Below are positions 24,615 to 37,222 of a stretch of 64,000 nucleotides of DNA, piece after piece. Position numbers and translations under genes: made by a program. Under the pieces are notes generated by a model that was not told where the DNA came from, made no database searches, and was given only the letters and a program-made list of their open reading frames with translations. Within the stretch, counting starts at the first letter, position 1, and each line of letters starts with the position of its first letter. Source of the DNA: Macrosoma leucophasiata (taxonomy: Eukaryota > Arthropoda > Insecta > Lepidoptera > Hedylidae); contig JAWQUS010000008.1 in NCBI GenBank assembly GCA_036365455.1, forward strand, positions 23,109,501 to 23,173,500, in the 5' to 3' direction.

Positions 24615-24799
24615 TTGTGCGATTGTCTAAACTACTTGACGTGGTCAGCATCTTGCGACAGGCCATTTAAACTGTTATAAATATAACATTTCAGATCTCG
24701 GCTGGTATTGAAATAGGCTAATAAAAGCTAGCATAATCTTCGGATTCGACATCTGCTTTGAAGTAAAATGATATTCTGCTGGAAGAGATCACTCTATAA

Positions 24800-25103
24800 C
24801 ATAGAGCAACACGGGCCACCGGCCGACCGGAGGGCAATCCGTAGCGTTTATTACCGATGCAAAAAAGTCTGTCACTTTTTGCGGGGGAGGAGGGGGGAAT
24901 TGTGTGACACACGCACGCACTCAACAAAAATCGTCTATTACTACGAAACTCACACCTTGACTTTAACAAAATACAGAAACAAGTTCACGCGAACATTTGA
25001 ACATCTGTGGCTTACTTGGGCTTGTACTGTGACAGAGTGGAAAGCCTGCATGCCGGCTACTCCCCTCCGGTCCGCCTCGGCCGATAGCCCGTGTTACTCT
25101 ATG
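24800..25103. mobile_element. hAT-like inverted-repeat element, family 2
   Basis: Ends CATAGAGCAACACGGGCCAC and GATAGCCCGTGTTACTCTATG-type, with TIRs of about 45 bp. Flanks CTCTATAA (24792-24799) and CTTTATAA (25104-25111) match at 7 of 8. A related copy is at 22189-22502 and a one-ended remnant at 15149-15215. Confidence 0.88.
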
Positions 25104-25720
25104 CTTTATAAGACCTATTAGCGATATAAGGCCGCCAATTGTACTCCAAATATGTGTTAATATTCTGTATTTATTTTACTTTCTTTTTTTTTGGATAAAT
25201 ATCATAGCGTATAATATATATTTTGGTAAATATCATCAACATACAAATGGTGGTTTTAATGACCACATTCACTGCGAAGTGCTCATCAAATTGATGATGA
25301 ATTGATTGAAACCGAAATACATAACATGGCCGCCCTTACTAACAACAATAACTAAACAATTGAATTTAAACTCACTGCAGCTGTTTAATATTAGTAGTAT
25401 TCCAACTAAAATTTTGTTGTATTCTGTGCAACAGCGCGAAGAGTGCTCAGTATTGGACAATGGCTTAAGTCCATTTAATATCAGTTTAATAACGTTCCTG
25501 TATTTTGCTGAAAGCATTGTGCAGTGCGGATCATATAATTATTTCTGGAAGAACACTAGAAGCGGAACTCTAGAGCTTAAGCACTTAGTTTTATCGTGTT
25601 CCGCAGGCACAAAAAGTTCTTAAATTCATATTCTGAGCTTTGATTTTTGACGAGCCATTTGGTTCAAACAGTTCCCTGTAACAATTTCCCTGTACCGGGA
25701 GAAATATTTGTATGTATTAC

Positions 25721-26044
25721 GGGTGCGTCCAGATCTGACGAATGCGCCGCGAATGTACAGCTCGCGAGTTGCGTACGCGCTGAACGCATGCAGTAACTGT
25801 AATAATTTCGTGCGCCTCTTCAACTCAACTTATGCGAAGCTCGTATATTAAGTGAGCTCGGCGCACGATCCGCGCGTTTTCATTTCTATGCGAGCTAGCC
25901 GTTCGCATACCGCGCGTAGTACCTATGCGCGCGAAGTGCGAGCAACAGTATAGAGGCGCAGTAGCGGACGAGCTTATATTTAATACACCCGCGTAGCTCG
26001 TAAGCGGATCGCGAGCTGCACATTCGGCAGGTGTGGACGCACCC
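25721..26044. mobile_element. 324-bp GC-rich inverted-repeat element
   Basis: Ends GGGTGCGTCCAGATCTG and CAGGTGTGGACGCACCC, flanked by TTAC on both sides (25717-25720 and 26045-26048). The interior is rich in GCGCG, TCGCGAGC and CGTAGC words, unlike the AT-rich surroundings. No coding potential is evident. Confidence 0.82.
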
Positions 26045-26443
26045 TTACAGATATTTGTTTCGGGCATAGAGCAACGCGGACGTGAAGTCTTACAGCAACA
26101 TGAAGTAAATACATCCTTTTTATACTATATTCTTATACTAATTGTTACTTTCTTCACACAAACTCACTGAAACTTTGACTAAACTAACTAAGCAGTTTTT
26201 ATACAAATAGCAATTATTATTTTAAGACCTTTGGACGAATTTACAAACATCGCTCCTTGGTTCTTTCTTATTTACAATTTTAATAATATAACAGTTTTTT
26301 ATGTTTCTAGACCCGGAGCTGTTTGTTGATTCATTAGTCAAGCAGTCTCATACAATTCCCCTTAATTTTATAACAAAAATAATTCAATTATATTCACTCA
26401 TCCACGTAACCTATTTTCACGTTAATTTCATTCTCAGTAAAAA

Positions 26444-26901
26444 GGAGATGTTGCGAGCTCGGCTCTGGTTCGTACACGTCCTCAAAAAATGGGTAAATTA
26501 AAGAAGAATCCGAAAAAAATACAATTAAATTATTGAAGAATATATTTTAGAGTTACAACCATATTTAATTTAAACGATTTTATCATTTTCACCTATGTTA
26601 AACATACAGACGACACTTGGGATCAATCGATTTTGATAGTATTTAGAAAATATTACTTTTTTCTCCAATTACTTTATTCAAAATACAATTTTAAAATGAA
26701 AATGTCAAAATGACATCGCCCGCCATATTCGCCATGTTGGTTTTGAGTTGCAATTCTAACTGCAAATAATGTTTTGTAACTGCAAACAAATCTAAATAAG
26801 TGAAAATATGCAGTAAAAAACGTTTTTATATTGATTTTGCCTGTTTAATGATATTGTGTACAATACATGGCCGGAGATCCATACATTTTTGCAACATCTC
26901 C
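26444..26901. mobile_element. inverted-repeat element with GGAGATGTTGC ends, copy 1
   Basis: 458 bp with 11-bp inverted ends GGAGATGTTGC / GCAACATCTCC. It shares its outer 70 bases on one side and over 200 on the other with 60590-61065, in reverse. It includes the words GCCCGCCATATTCGCCATG. Confidence 0.82.
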
Positions 26902-26997
26902 TTTCATCGTTAATTACATTAGCAATGGAATGCGATGCGTGGGCGAGGGTCACGTTGTTAGGGCGAGGGGATGAAATAACTAAATAAGACAAAACAA

Positions 26998-27290
26998 GAT
27001 GGTAGAGCTCTGGTGAAGGAGCTCACGGTCGTAGGCACCACCGCATTACCTAATCTATCTGCCGCTAAGTGGTAGTGTTCAGCACTATCGTGTTCCGGTT
27101 AGATGGCAATGTATGGCCCCGTAATCACTATCACAGAGACGTAACAACTTAGGTCTCTAGTCTCAAGGTTGGCCAACGCATCTGTATTTTGACCTCTGGT
27201 TTTTGCAAGGTTTTTGCGTAGGCTGCAGTCATCACTTAACATCAATGTGAACTGCATGGTTGTTTGCCACCTTCCTAACATAAAAAACAA
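26998..27290 (+). mobile_element. SINE-A copy
   Basis: Starts GGTAGAGCTCTGGTGAAGG, carries GCACTATCGTGTTCCGG, and ends CATGGTTGTTTGCCACC with a short A-tail. Confidence 0.85.
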
Positions 27291-27299
27291 GCGTATTGA

Positions 27300-28920
27300 A
27301 TCTGCACCAATTTAGGTGAAACGTAAATCATTTGCTTCATAAATCGTATTTTTATTAAAATCCTCAGTTGAACTCAACATTTCTTAAGAAACTGACAAAA
27401 ATGGAAAGCTTTAACGACAAAGATTAGTCTCATTACCATTATTACGGCGATTTATTCCACTTTAAGGTTTTAAGCGTTCGAGAAATTGTTACCAATAGAA
27501 AAATATAAAGAATGGATGCGAAGGACCAGGACCCTTCTGTCCTCCACTAGGGTTGTCAATTTTGCTTTGAATACTTTCTCGTATTGTTTAGACTGTTCTG
27601 ACTTCTTTCTGTTCTAATTCTTTGTATTGTTTAAAAAGTACCATTTAAACCGATCTAGAGCGAGCCGGACAGCGCGCAACATAAAAAAACACAAACATGT
27701 TTCTTTCTGTTTGTGATAAGTATTCTACGTAGGTACATAATAATAAGTATCTTAATTTCATCACATCCAAAATTCAACTTCATTTGTATTATTTCAAAAT
27801 ATATTTGTATTATTTGTATAGAAGATTAACGAGCCTATAGTATCGTATTTGGTACGGCCCTGTAATATCCGGCACAAAAAATTAGACCTCGGGAGTGGCA
27901 TCGCATATAAATTGAAATTTCTGATTATTATAGGCTACAGCTATTCACTTACCATCAATATGAAATGCTTGTTTGCAAATCTTGATAAAAAAATCGTTAA
28001 ATGTGCGCCAACCCTGACGTCTGGAATAAATGAATACTCCGGCTCTCGGGCAATGGCGCGGCTTCGTCATGCCAGCATTAAAATGTACACTCCAAATAAA
28101 ATAAAATTTAATGCTACTCTGAGGCCCCAAGTTCGATCCACGGATGGGCAGGTAAATCCTATTGGAATATTTCCATCTTTCGAACGGTGGGAATACCATG
28201 TTCGCAATTTGTTAATGGGCCCGATAGTGTCAATAGATTTGCCACATAATAGGTTTAAAGAAACTTTATTTCTCATAAGACATACATTGGTCACTTAAAA
28301 TGAGAAACTTATGAACTAAACTGATAAATTATTGTGTCCGGCAGAACTGTTTGTTAAAAACCTTTTGATTTACTTTAAAAATAATAACAGTATTAGATTC
28401 CTTGTACAAATCACACGAAAACGCAATATTAACAAAGTTATTACATATATGCGTATGTGCGCAGGTATGGTATGAATTGCTAAGATGCTGTATTTCATAC
28501 GCACACACGCGTACCGTTCGCCTCACCGTAACCACGCACGGTATTTGTGTGTGAAATGCTGAGCGTTTGCAGTGACGATTTGTTAGGGTTGTCAAATAAA
28601 ATAACAAATATGTAATTATTTTATAAACTTTTTATGAAAAAAAAAAGTTATGATTTCATTATTATTTTTTACGTAAAATGATTTGTAAATTGATATAGAT
28701 GAACACCTTTCAAAATTGTTGGACCTTTCGGTGACACCTTGTATAATACATTTAAATTTGGATCTCTGGTTTTTATGGCTCTGTGTTTTTATTCATCCAT
28801 GCACGCCATTCAATTAACTCCATTAATGCAACGTGGATTGCATGTTTGTTTACCATTATTTAATGTAGATATTATTATCTACATTAATTAATCTATACAA
28901 ATAATAAAATTGAACTGTCT
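27300..28920. other. intron DNA, little recognised
   Basis: Contains only decayed SINE-A pieces near 27840-27960. The open frames at 27849-28298 show no domain and overlap on both strands. Confidence 0.5.
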
Positions 28921-29160
28921 GTAATATGTCGTGTCAGCTTTTTCCTTCATCTATGATACCTGTCATAAACAATCGTTTTGATATGTTTTTTTCACCAGGC
29001 TTTGGCAAAATAACCTTAAAATTGGTAATTGACGACATTTCAAAATTGACACGACCCTAAAAGAAAAATACCGTTTCTTTATTTTTCTTTTCTGAGTTCA
29101 AATATCTATTTTTTTATTTCTTACTTTCTGTGAAAAAAAAATAAAACGGAAAAACATGTG

Positions 29161-30199
29161 ATGACGTCACTTATATGGTGGAATGAAGTAGTTACCATTG
29201 CCTATCTTTAGATGAAAACATTATTGTTACATACTCTGTGACAAGATATGTCAAATTGATACGGATACGTCAATGTCAAAGTATAAAACTAGGAAGTAGG
29301 GTTGGTGATCCGAGATCTTAGATCGATTAATCGGAAAAGCGATCTTTAGGACCCAAAAAATCGATTCTTATTTAAATAATTATAATAATTTATATAACTC
29401 GATCCACAGTACTGGATTGATCTAGTGAATCGATACTATACCCTGGAAAATCGAAGATCGATCTTTTTGGTTAATTCACATAGGGACATAAGAAACATAC
29501 AGATCATAAGATTTAACGTTTAAACGTGAGTATTGGAAGCATTATACCAGCATTGAACACTGTTGAGTTGGTTTTTTTTAGGTCGTCTGTTTTCTTAGAA
29601 ATTTAGTATTACGTAGCCTAAATCAGAAATAGATCGATAATCGAAGAACGATTTTTCAATATCGATTTAATCGTGGATGGATTTTAGACACTTCGAAATC
29701 GGAAATGGAATTGCCATCCCTACTACGAAGTATATTAAAAGCTGCTACAAACTTATTTATTAAAAAAAACAAGTTTTCAACTTTTAAACAACGACTTAGC
29801 TCTCAGGCCATTGATATAATATTGATATTTGTTCGATATGTCGATATTAAAAACTAATTAAAATGTAGATATATACATTCTATATTTTTTTATAGTTTGA
29901 GAAGCTACGATGTGTTTTTTTGCTCGTTCGTCTTTTTATAAATTTGTAGTTGGATCAAGGAAGAAATTGCTCGACGACACGCAGGGTCAAAGATTATTTT
30001 TTTTAAATTATATTGACATATCGATATTTTTTTCGATATATCGAACACTGGTACTGATATTTTTAAAATTAAAAGATCAACAGCCCTACATCGAATTTGA
30101 CAAGCTGACAACGACAAGACAGTGACATCTACAATTTTTTTTAGGGTCACGGCACAAGGCAATGGTTCTATCGCCATTCCACCCTATGTGTGACGTCAT
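29161..30199. mobile_element. candidate inverted-repeat element of about 1 kb containing nested insertions
   Basis: 43-bp inverted ends (29161-29203 and 30157-30199) start ATGACGTCAC and end CCATTGCCT, with 33 of 43 positions matching. No target duplication was found. The interior contains the hAT-like element at 29297 and an ATATCGAT-rich inverted pair at about 29815-30060. Confidence 0.55.
29297..29722. mobile_element. hAT-like short inverted-repeat element, ATCGAT-rich
   Basis: Termini TAGGGTTGG and CCATCCCTA, with flanks CTAGGAAG (29289-29296) and CTACGAAG (29723-29730) matching at 7 of 8 positions. The interior is dense in AATCGAT-type words. It is nested inside a larger candidate element (29161-30199). 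Confidence 0.82.
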
Positions 30200-30954
30200 A
30201 TGGCGCATACGTCTTTTTAGAATACACTAACTTTCAAAGTAGAAATTATGAATGAAAAGTACAAAATTTCGAAAATTGGTTAAACACGGGTGCCCTAGTT
30301 TTGGAGTAACTTTTAAATAATGTAATAAAACATGTAGGTTAAAAATATGAAATGTTGTCAATTGCCATCAATCAAAAGAGAGAAAGAAAGAAGATATGAT
30401 TTTTTCTTTCTGCCTTGTTTATTCTGGTTAATATCCTGCGGTTAAACCTGTTTTGATAGAGTTTTTATTGATAAATAACTGTAGTTATAGGCCGTGATTT
30501 CAACTGTGATTTCGTTATTTAAGAATCGCGCTATTTTCTATGATGTTAGTTACACACGTGTAAGCATTAAAGTGACTGTCCAATATTTCGGATTTAACGG
30601 AGCGTTCGCTCTAGTATTCCTTTGATAAGTACCGAATCGACAGAATTGAATGGTGACAAAATGTATTGTTACAGATAAAAAACGAACAGTGCCCAGTGCT
30701 TCGAGAGAGCGCCGCCGACATTGATACAGTCTCCATCTACCCGACATTCGAGTTTCAGGTGAGCTAGGGCTGATACACGCATAGTTAATTTTATGTATTA
30801 TCACCACACGTCACACAATAGTCATGTCGTCAGTATGTTTTATACAATAAAAAAATTGCTAACAACATTTTATGACTAAGTGTAACATTTTGATACAAAA
30901 TGTTAATAATGTTATAGTAATATATTTAAAAAAAAACAATGGATAGAAAACTTT

Positions 30955-31192
30955 GACATCAGACGAGACAAGAACTTGCGGCCACTGGGAATCTAGTCCA
31001 GCCGCTCTTCCAATTGAGCTACTGAAGTTCTGCCTGATTTGTTAAATCTTTCCTTCACATTTATTGCATTGCCTTATAGTGGCAGTAGCGACATCTATTG
31101 ACAACAATGCTAGTTTGCTAGTTAGGCAACCGATATAACAGATTTTGCAGTTTATTGAATATCGAAAAGAAGTCGCTTTTACCCTTAATAAA
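30955..31192 (-). repeat. C-family unit with tRNA-like core
   Basis: The - strand unit has the tRNA-like core at 30955-31029 and the upstream arm TCTATTGACAACAATGC to AAGTCGCTTTTACCC. It shares the order of the 47-48 kb array and is about 85-90% alike by eye. Confidence 0.8.
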
Positions 31193-31204
31193 TTGTTTTT
31201 ATAA

Positions 31205-31345
31205 ACTCAGTTGGAAGAGCGGCTGGACTAGATTCCCAGTGGCCGCGACTTCATATCTCGCCTGAAGTCAATTTTTTCTTTCAATTTTCCTTTAAAAAAA
31301 ATATTTTACTAGCATGTGTTAATGCGAAATCATATAAAAACAGTT
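31205..31345 (+). repeat. C-family unit, truncated, opposite orientation
   Basis: Starts inside the tRNA-like D arm (CTCAGTTGGAAGAGCGGCTG) and ends GCATGTGTTAATGCGAAATC. With the previous unit it forms an inverted pair. Confidence 0.8.
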
Positions 31346-31349
31346 ATAG

Positions 31350-34330
31350 TAATATATTTGACACACTCCCATACTGATTCCCAATGTGTTAGGAGCTGCT
31401 CTAAAAATCGACAGAAAAATAAAATATGATAGCTTATCCAACAACAACTCAGACGAAAGATGAAACATTTTATCATTTTAAAATGTATCCTAAAATTGTA
31501 AAAGAAAGGTTATTGTCTATAGATAACAGGCAAACCTATATTTAATATACGAAAACCCTCCGCATGCATGTCCGCCTCGCACGTTACAATTTTTTTCAAT
31601 TCAAAGTCATACAATTGTATGTCTGTGGCAACCCTAAGGCACGCTCCAGTAATTCACTATGTAAATCCACATCATTAACTCTGGAAGCCTCCCGGTGAAC
31701 GTCAATACCTGAAATCAGATCTGAAAAGCGTTGCCCAACGCGTTTTTTTCCCTTTGCTAATACGCAATAGGACTTTGTATGAAATATATTACGAAGTATT
31801 CATTGTGTATTAATGTCATAGATATATAATGTGACTACGCCTACATTACTCAAAAGCTGAGTCAGGGGCAAAACACGCTTGCTGACTGTTGCTGACAATC
31901 TCGATTCGCTAATTAGGTATACTACAAAGTTGGCCCAATACAAATAAATACATATATTGAAAAAAAATCTTTTATTAATCTTTTATTTCTTAATTTAGTT
32001 GTTGTGAGTGTATATAGAAAATAATACTTATTTTGTAATTTCGAGTTCATTATTGAATATGGTTTATTTTTTTTTTCTAAATTCACTCCCATTGGTTATT
32101 ATATATTGGTTAAAATAAAAAAATGACAACAACTAAATTGACTGACCAAAATAAATGAAAAGTAGATGAAAAATATATTAGAGATTAAAAATATATTATA
32201 TTAGAGGCGTGCATTTTTTTGAGATCAGTGCCAGCAAAGCCACCAGATCCAATATAAACCTAAGTCAAAATAGGAATAAGATAAGTTGATATAAAACGGT
32301 TGTAAGAGCTGGCACAGGCCACCATCAGATTCTATTTTACTTTTTTAACTGCCTCAGTAGCTTAGTGGTAGCAGACCACTCCTACTACGCTGGAGTCCTA
32401 CGTTCGATTCCCGGGTTGGGGGATATTAGAGATAATGGGATGTTCTATTGGGATTTTTCCATTTTCTGGAATTTTCCCAGTACCTCGAAGTTTGGTAATG
32501 TGCCCGGAGATGTCAATAGGCTCGCCACCTGTTACATGGGCCAAAACGTAAGCGGCGAATCGTGGGTGTGTGCATGTATGCTTGAATGCATGCATTTACC
32601 TCTGCCTACCCCTTCGGGGATTACAGGCGTGAAGTTACGTCTAAAACTCATTCTACTAGCCAGATTGAAAATCTGATTTCACCGTTAAAGTCACCACCGT
32701 CACCATCACGGTCGTTTACGAATTTCACCGTCACCGTATTCACTGACTCCTTTTTCATTCGTTTTTGTAAACAACGCCGAGCACGACCTTTAAGGTGAAC
32801 GTACACTTATCCGAATCGAAGTCAAAGAGGCCTTGCGCACATATCCACACCGAAAGAATCGATCGCGCCGAGAAAGTAGTTACCATTTCCTTTAGGCCCG
32901 TCACACTGCTATTAGGTACAAGTGAATTCTGATGGGTTGTACCTACAGCATTCCGTCATTAGGAACTAATAGAAATAAATTACATTTTTTTTTAAACAAT
33001 TCAGTAGTGGTACCTACTAACGTATTCCTCCATCGTACCAGGTCGGACTACCACCCAACGAATAGAATGTGAGTGCTTCGGTCGAATAGACCGCTTAAAC
33101 CGAGCTGAGTCTAATGACGTCATCGCAATTCGTCTAGGATTTCTGCCAGATGCGGACGATTCGATGCGCGCAATTGTGAGAGATTTCATAAACAGAATTC
33201 TTCTTAAGTTCGTTTTGTTCGACTCGTTCGCTTCAGATAAATGTGCGATCAGCTTTTAGAAAAGCATTCAAGATATAGGGGAGCAAATGAGCGGTTTTCT
33301 TTACGATCTTCTTTTGTAGCGAGATCTTATGCAGACTTTATTGAGCTTTATACACAGTCGGCCACCGGAGGGCTATGCCCTCTCTCGGTAGATCTTTCCC
33401 CCCTTTCTCGATGGGCTCAAATCTCAAACAAACATTTTCTACGTTTTTTCACGAAAATTACATTGATTAACGAGTGTTAAAAGTTTATACAGAGCTGAAG
33501 TACTGAAGAATATTTCTTTATGTAATAGATAATTAATAACATAATATATAAATACTAACATAACATTTATAAGATTGTATGTCCTCTTATCACAGAGATA
33601 TAGAAACTAAGATCTCGAGGGTGGCAAATTTTAATATCTTTTCTTTTTATTTAATTCTTTTGTATGTTCACAATTTCGACCTGTTGTACTAATTCCTAAA
33701 ATTTAAAAAGGAAATAAAAAAAATGATTTCCTAACTAGAGTTCGAAAGCCAATAAAATTACCTATTAAGTGATATACTACCTTTTAAAATTTTAATGCAT
33801 AAAAATTGATAAAAATGTGAGTGTATGCGTATTTTTATTTTATTATTTTATAAACGGAGGGTTTATGTGATTCCACTTTAAAGCTCGCAAGTGTAGGTAT
33901 ATTGTTTCTTTCCAAAACGCAAGGGGCTAAACGTACTGTACGGGGATAATGCGAAATACGCGAAGATTTCTCGGTGTGCACTCTACGATGATAACAAAGC
34001 GCCTTTCTTCGGTCTTTTAGTTTAACATGTACCTACCAACGCTCTTTTCTTTTCATAGACATACAAAGCACAAATATATACGTGTATACATTTGTGCTTT
34101 TTTTTACGCTTTCTGTATTATGAAATAAGTAATTTCAAAGGCGATCTATCTGCAAATCGTGATGAAAATTAATGTCACCCTCTTATTAATAGGTGAAACA
34201 AACATTTTGTAGGTGTACGTAGTTTCACGAAATTTACATTGACATAAATGTATGAAGGCACGCACTGTACGGCTAAATGATGAACATAGCGGCTGCTTTT
34301 CTAAGCTGCTATTGTTTTTTTTTTTTAATC
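31350..34330. other. intron DNA around one SINE-B
   Basis: Outside the SINE-B at 32348-32640, I see AT-rich sequence with no supported feature. Confidence 0.5.
32348..32640 (+). mobile_element. SINE-B copy
   Basis: Has AACTGCCTCAGTAGCTTAG as head and GGTTGGGGGATATTAGAG. The body ends at GGCGTGAAGTTACGT. A short stretch after the B box is deleted. Confidence 0.88.
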
Positions 34331-34336
34331 TACCTA

Positions 34337-34394
34337 AAATTTTAGAAATTGTATAGATGCAAAAAGAATTGCATCTATACAATTTCTAAAATTT
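34337..34394. repeat. perfect 26-bp hairpin
   Basis: Arms 34337-34362 and 34369-34394 (AAATTTTAGAAATTGTATAG and onward) pair without mismatch around a 6-base loop AAAGAA. It could be a degenerate inverted-repeat element or a hairpin RNA. Confidence 0.85.
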
Positions 34395-34534
34395 ATATTA
34401 AAAATTACGTACAAAGCCAATAGTGGAAATTGAAAAGAATACGTAAATACTCAAACCAAAAGAGAAATAAAATAAAACAATATTAATAAAACAATGAAAA
34501 AAAGAATAAAAAGAGACATTACATAAACTCACCA

Positions 34535-34700
34535 TAACTCACTGGGACGCCATGGCAACGTGGCCGCCTACTTCTCCAAGCAATTAGTATGGTGTGGAGA
34601 CGTCGCCACAAGATGGCCAGGTGAGATAGGTATCATGTATTTCCGTACTAGCAACTTGGATACGTAGCCGGCGACGTCGCCATGGCGTCCTAGTGAGTTA
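34535..34700. mobile_element. 166-bp inverted-repeat element
   Basis: Ends TAACTCACTGGGACGCCATG and CATGGCGTCCTAGTGAGTTA, with inner words GTGGCCGCCTAC and GTAGCCGGCGAC. No target duplication was seen. Confidence 0.78.
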
Positions 34701-35183
34701 GAGTCCTAATAGGTGATTTCTCAATAACATTGTGCGCAACCCACAGGTCGCTTGTCTAACTTGGCCTGTTTTTCGTGTTATTTTTCATTTCGCATAATAG
34801 GATTATACCTACTCGATACCAGGCCAATTAGCGCTCTTTATCTCATTGAAGTGTATCGGAAAAAGATTATGGAAAATATTTTCAATAAATTTTATCGTCT
34901 TTGAAAGCCCTGTAAGTGTTTGTTCTTCGTTGGCACAATAAGAAGATTTATATGGCTCATGATAAATAATATATTTTTCGGGAATAATTTTGTAAACAAT
35001 TATACTCGAATTAATAATAATTATACTATGAATTTATATTGAAATATCAACAAAATGTTTAATCTGTATATTTTCGTTTCATTAATGAGATAGTTTACTG
35101 AAAACGTGATGAAACGATTTCTTTTTTTTTGTCTATACGAGTAAGTGGTAAACAAGTATACAGTTTCTATACTTATTTCTATT

Positions 35184-35477
35184 ACTGGTGGTAGAGCTCC
35201 AGTGACGGAGCTCGCGGGCGTAGGCACCACCGCATTACCTAATATACTTGCCGCTAAATGGTAGTGTTCAACACTATCGTGTTCCGGTCAGGTGGTAATG
35301 TACGGCCCTGTAATTTCAGGCACAGAGGCATAAGACCTTAGGCCTCAGGAGTGGTAACGCATCTGCATTTTGACCTTGGTCTTTGTGTGGGTGTCTATAG
35401 GCTGCAGTCATCACTTAACATCAATGTGAACTGCATGCTTGTTTACCACTTCCATTATAAAAAAAAAAAAAAAAAAA
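35184..35477 (+). mobile_element. SINE-A copy with long poly(A) tail
   Basis: Starts ACTGGTGGTAGAGCTCC with an intact GAGCTCC-AGTGAC-GGAGCTC hairpin and ends with a run of about 19 A. It looks like the least damaged copy. No target duplication was found. Confidence 0.88.
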
Positions 35478-35666
35478 CTTAGTCTAGCTGTACCAGGCGC
35501 GCGTTGCTACGCCACTTACTAAAAAAAATGACAGTGGCGCCATCTGTTGAATTTGCCAACTCAGAAACCTTCGTGGACTCATGCACAACAACTTTGCTAA
35601 AGATCATCACATGATCAAATGCGTAGTTTATGATTCTTTATCGCACATAAAGACAAACTTGACTTG

Positions 35667-35880
35667 ACGACCCGGTTAGTCCAGCGGTGTGAGATGACCG
35701 TTTGATTCGAAGGGTTCGATCCCCGCACCAGGACAAATATTTGTATGGCCTACAGGTATTGATTTCGGGTCTGGGTGTTTGTGTATGTGTTGTATGTGTA
35801 CAACGGCACCCACGACACAGGTTTATATTTATACCTACTGTGGGGCTGTAAGTGTAAGCGTATTCTATTTTTAATTTATG
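35667..35880 (+). mobile_element. SINE-D copy, nearly full length
   Basis: Starts GACGACCCGGTTAGTCCAGC, has a clear B box GGGTTCGATCCCC, and ends AAGTGTAAGCGTATTCTA with a T-rich tail. Confidence 0.88.
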
Positions 35881-35996
35881 TTATTTTAAACATTCAGTTT
35901 TATATATAAGAGAAGAAGAAGAAGATGGTAAGTAACTGTTGTAGCCACTGTACTGTAGCCTATCAACAACTACACGAAAAGAGTGATTTTAATGCG

Positions 35997-36153
35997 TTGC
36001 CACTTTGATGTAATGTCTTTGTGCCGGAAATTACAGTGCTGTAAATTACCAACTGACCGATAGTGCCGATTACTACCATTTAGGCAAGAAGATGAGGTAA
36101 TGCGGTGGTGCTTACGCCCGCGAGCTCCGTAACTGGAGCTATACTACCAGTTA
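35997..36153 (-). mobile_element. SINE-A fragment
   Basis: The 5' half of the family read in reverse, ending GGAGCTATACTACCAGTT. It is diverged and lacks the A-tail half. Confidence 0.75.
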
Positions 36154-36504
36154 AAATATAGTTTATTTGGTAAAATATTTTTATATATATTTTTATCTAA
36201 AAGGTATGCAATATGCTATTGCTTTGCTATAGTCTGCTGTCCTATCAATATTTCAGGGTCGCTGTAATCTACTTGGCACGCATGTGAATTACATTATTAA
36301 TTGTTCAACAAACTTGCCTCACCTCTGTGAAGTTTGAACGTAATTAGACCAGACTTGTAATATCCTCAAAATTTATAATTTTACTAATTACCTTTGAGTT
36401 GTTCGCGACTTCGTATGGGGATAAGCATAGAACAGTAAAAACGGGGCATGAACCAGTGGGCGACTGAGGTCATTAGGGGCCCGGGGCGGCATTTGGCATC
36501 TGGA

Positions 36505-36740
36505 GCCCCAGTCACACTGCGGACACTCCGCCAAAATTCCATACAAACGCTTAATTTGGTTTCTATTACATGGGCATCAATCAGTGACGTGTATTTACAC
36601 GTGCACCTGTGTGCGTAGCACGTACAAAATACCAACCGTCGCCCATAAGAGGGGAAGTGGTTGAGTGACGCCGGCAAATCGGGCGGGACGTGGAAGTGTC
36701 CATTCTATACGTAGTATTAATACATATTCTCTGCCCCAGT
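36505..36740 (+). repeat. unnamed repeat family, about 220 bp
   Basis: From GCGGACACTCCGCCAAAATT through GTGTGCGTAGCACGTA and GCCCATAAGAGGGG to GTGTCCATTCTATACGTAG. Other copies are at 49197-49372 (+), 51027-51241 (+) and 44281-44392 (-). No inverted ends or tail were recognised. Confidence 0.75.
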
Positions 36741-36942
36741 AGCCTCGAGAACCAGACGCACGAGCAAAAAAATGATTAAATGGTAAAATCACAAGCACAT
36801 ATGCCCTCCTCCCCCCCGTATGATTTAAACAGAAGATAGATTCTAAAATAAACATCAAGAAGAACGCGCGAGCAAATAAAAAGATATTTCTCCGTAAGCT
36901 CTATGAATCGTTCATGATGGCCAACGACCAGTCGATCTTAAC

Positions 36943-37022
36943 TGGTGGTAGAGCTCCAGTGGCAGAGCTCGCGGGCGTAGGCACCACCGCATTACCTAAT
37001 ATACTTGCCGCTAAATGGTAGT
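36943..37022 (+). mobile_element. SINE-A, first half of the copy split by the BEL element
   Basis: Reads from ACTGGTGGTAGAGCTCC to CTAAATGGTAGT and stops where the LTR begins. The continuation, GATCAGCACTATCGTG, is found at 40780. Confidence 0.9.
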
Positions 37023-37093
37023 TGTCGTGGGGCGCTCTTCTAGCGAGCTATGATGCAGTGACGTACGTACTGCACCTGCGAACCACCACGACC

Positions 37094-37222
37094 GTAATGT
37101 GCGGGCGTTTGAATGTACGGGCGGACCTATTGTCCGTCCGGCGCCGGATGCCCGCTCGTAGTGTTGACACCGATGGCAGTATACGCCGGTCTGGATCTGC
37201 GCCGCCAGTGAGAGGGGTGGAG
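37094..37222 (-). repeat. partial 3' LTR segment of the BEL element (129-bp direct repeat, copy 1)
   Basis: Base-for-base the same as 39677-39805 by eye. It begins GTAATGTGCGGGCG and ends GAGAGGGGTGGAG. The 71 bases to its left, out to 37023, are the end of the LTR and have no match in the other copy. Confidence 0.85.
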
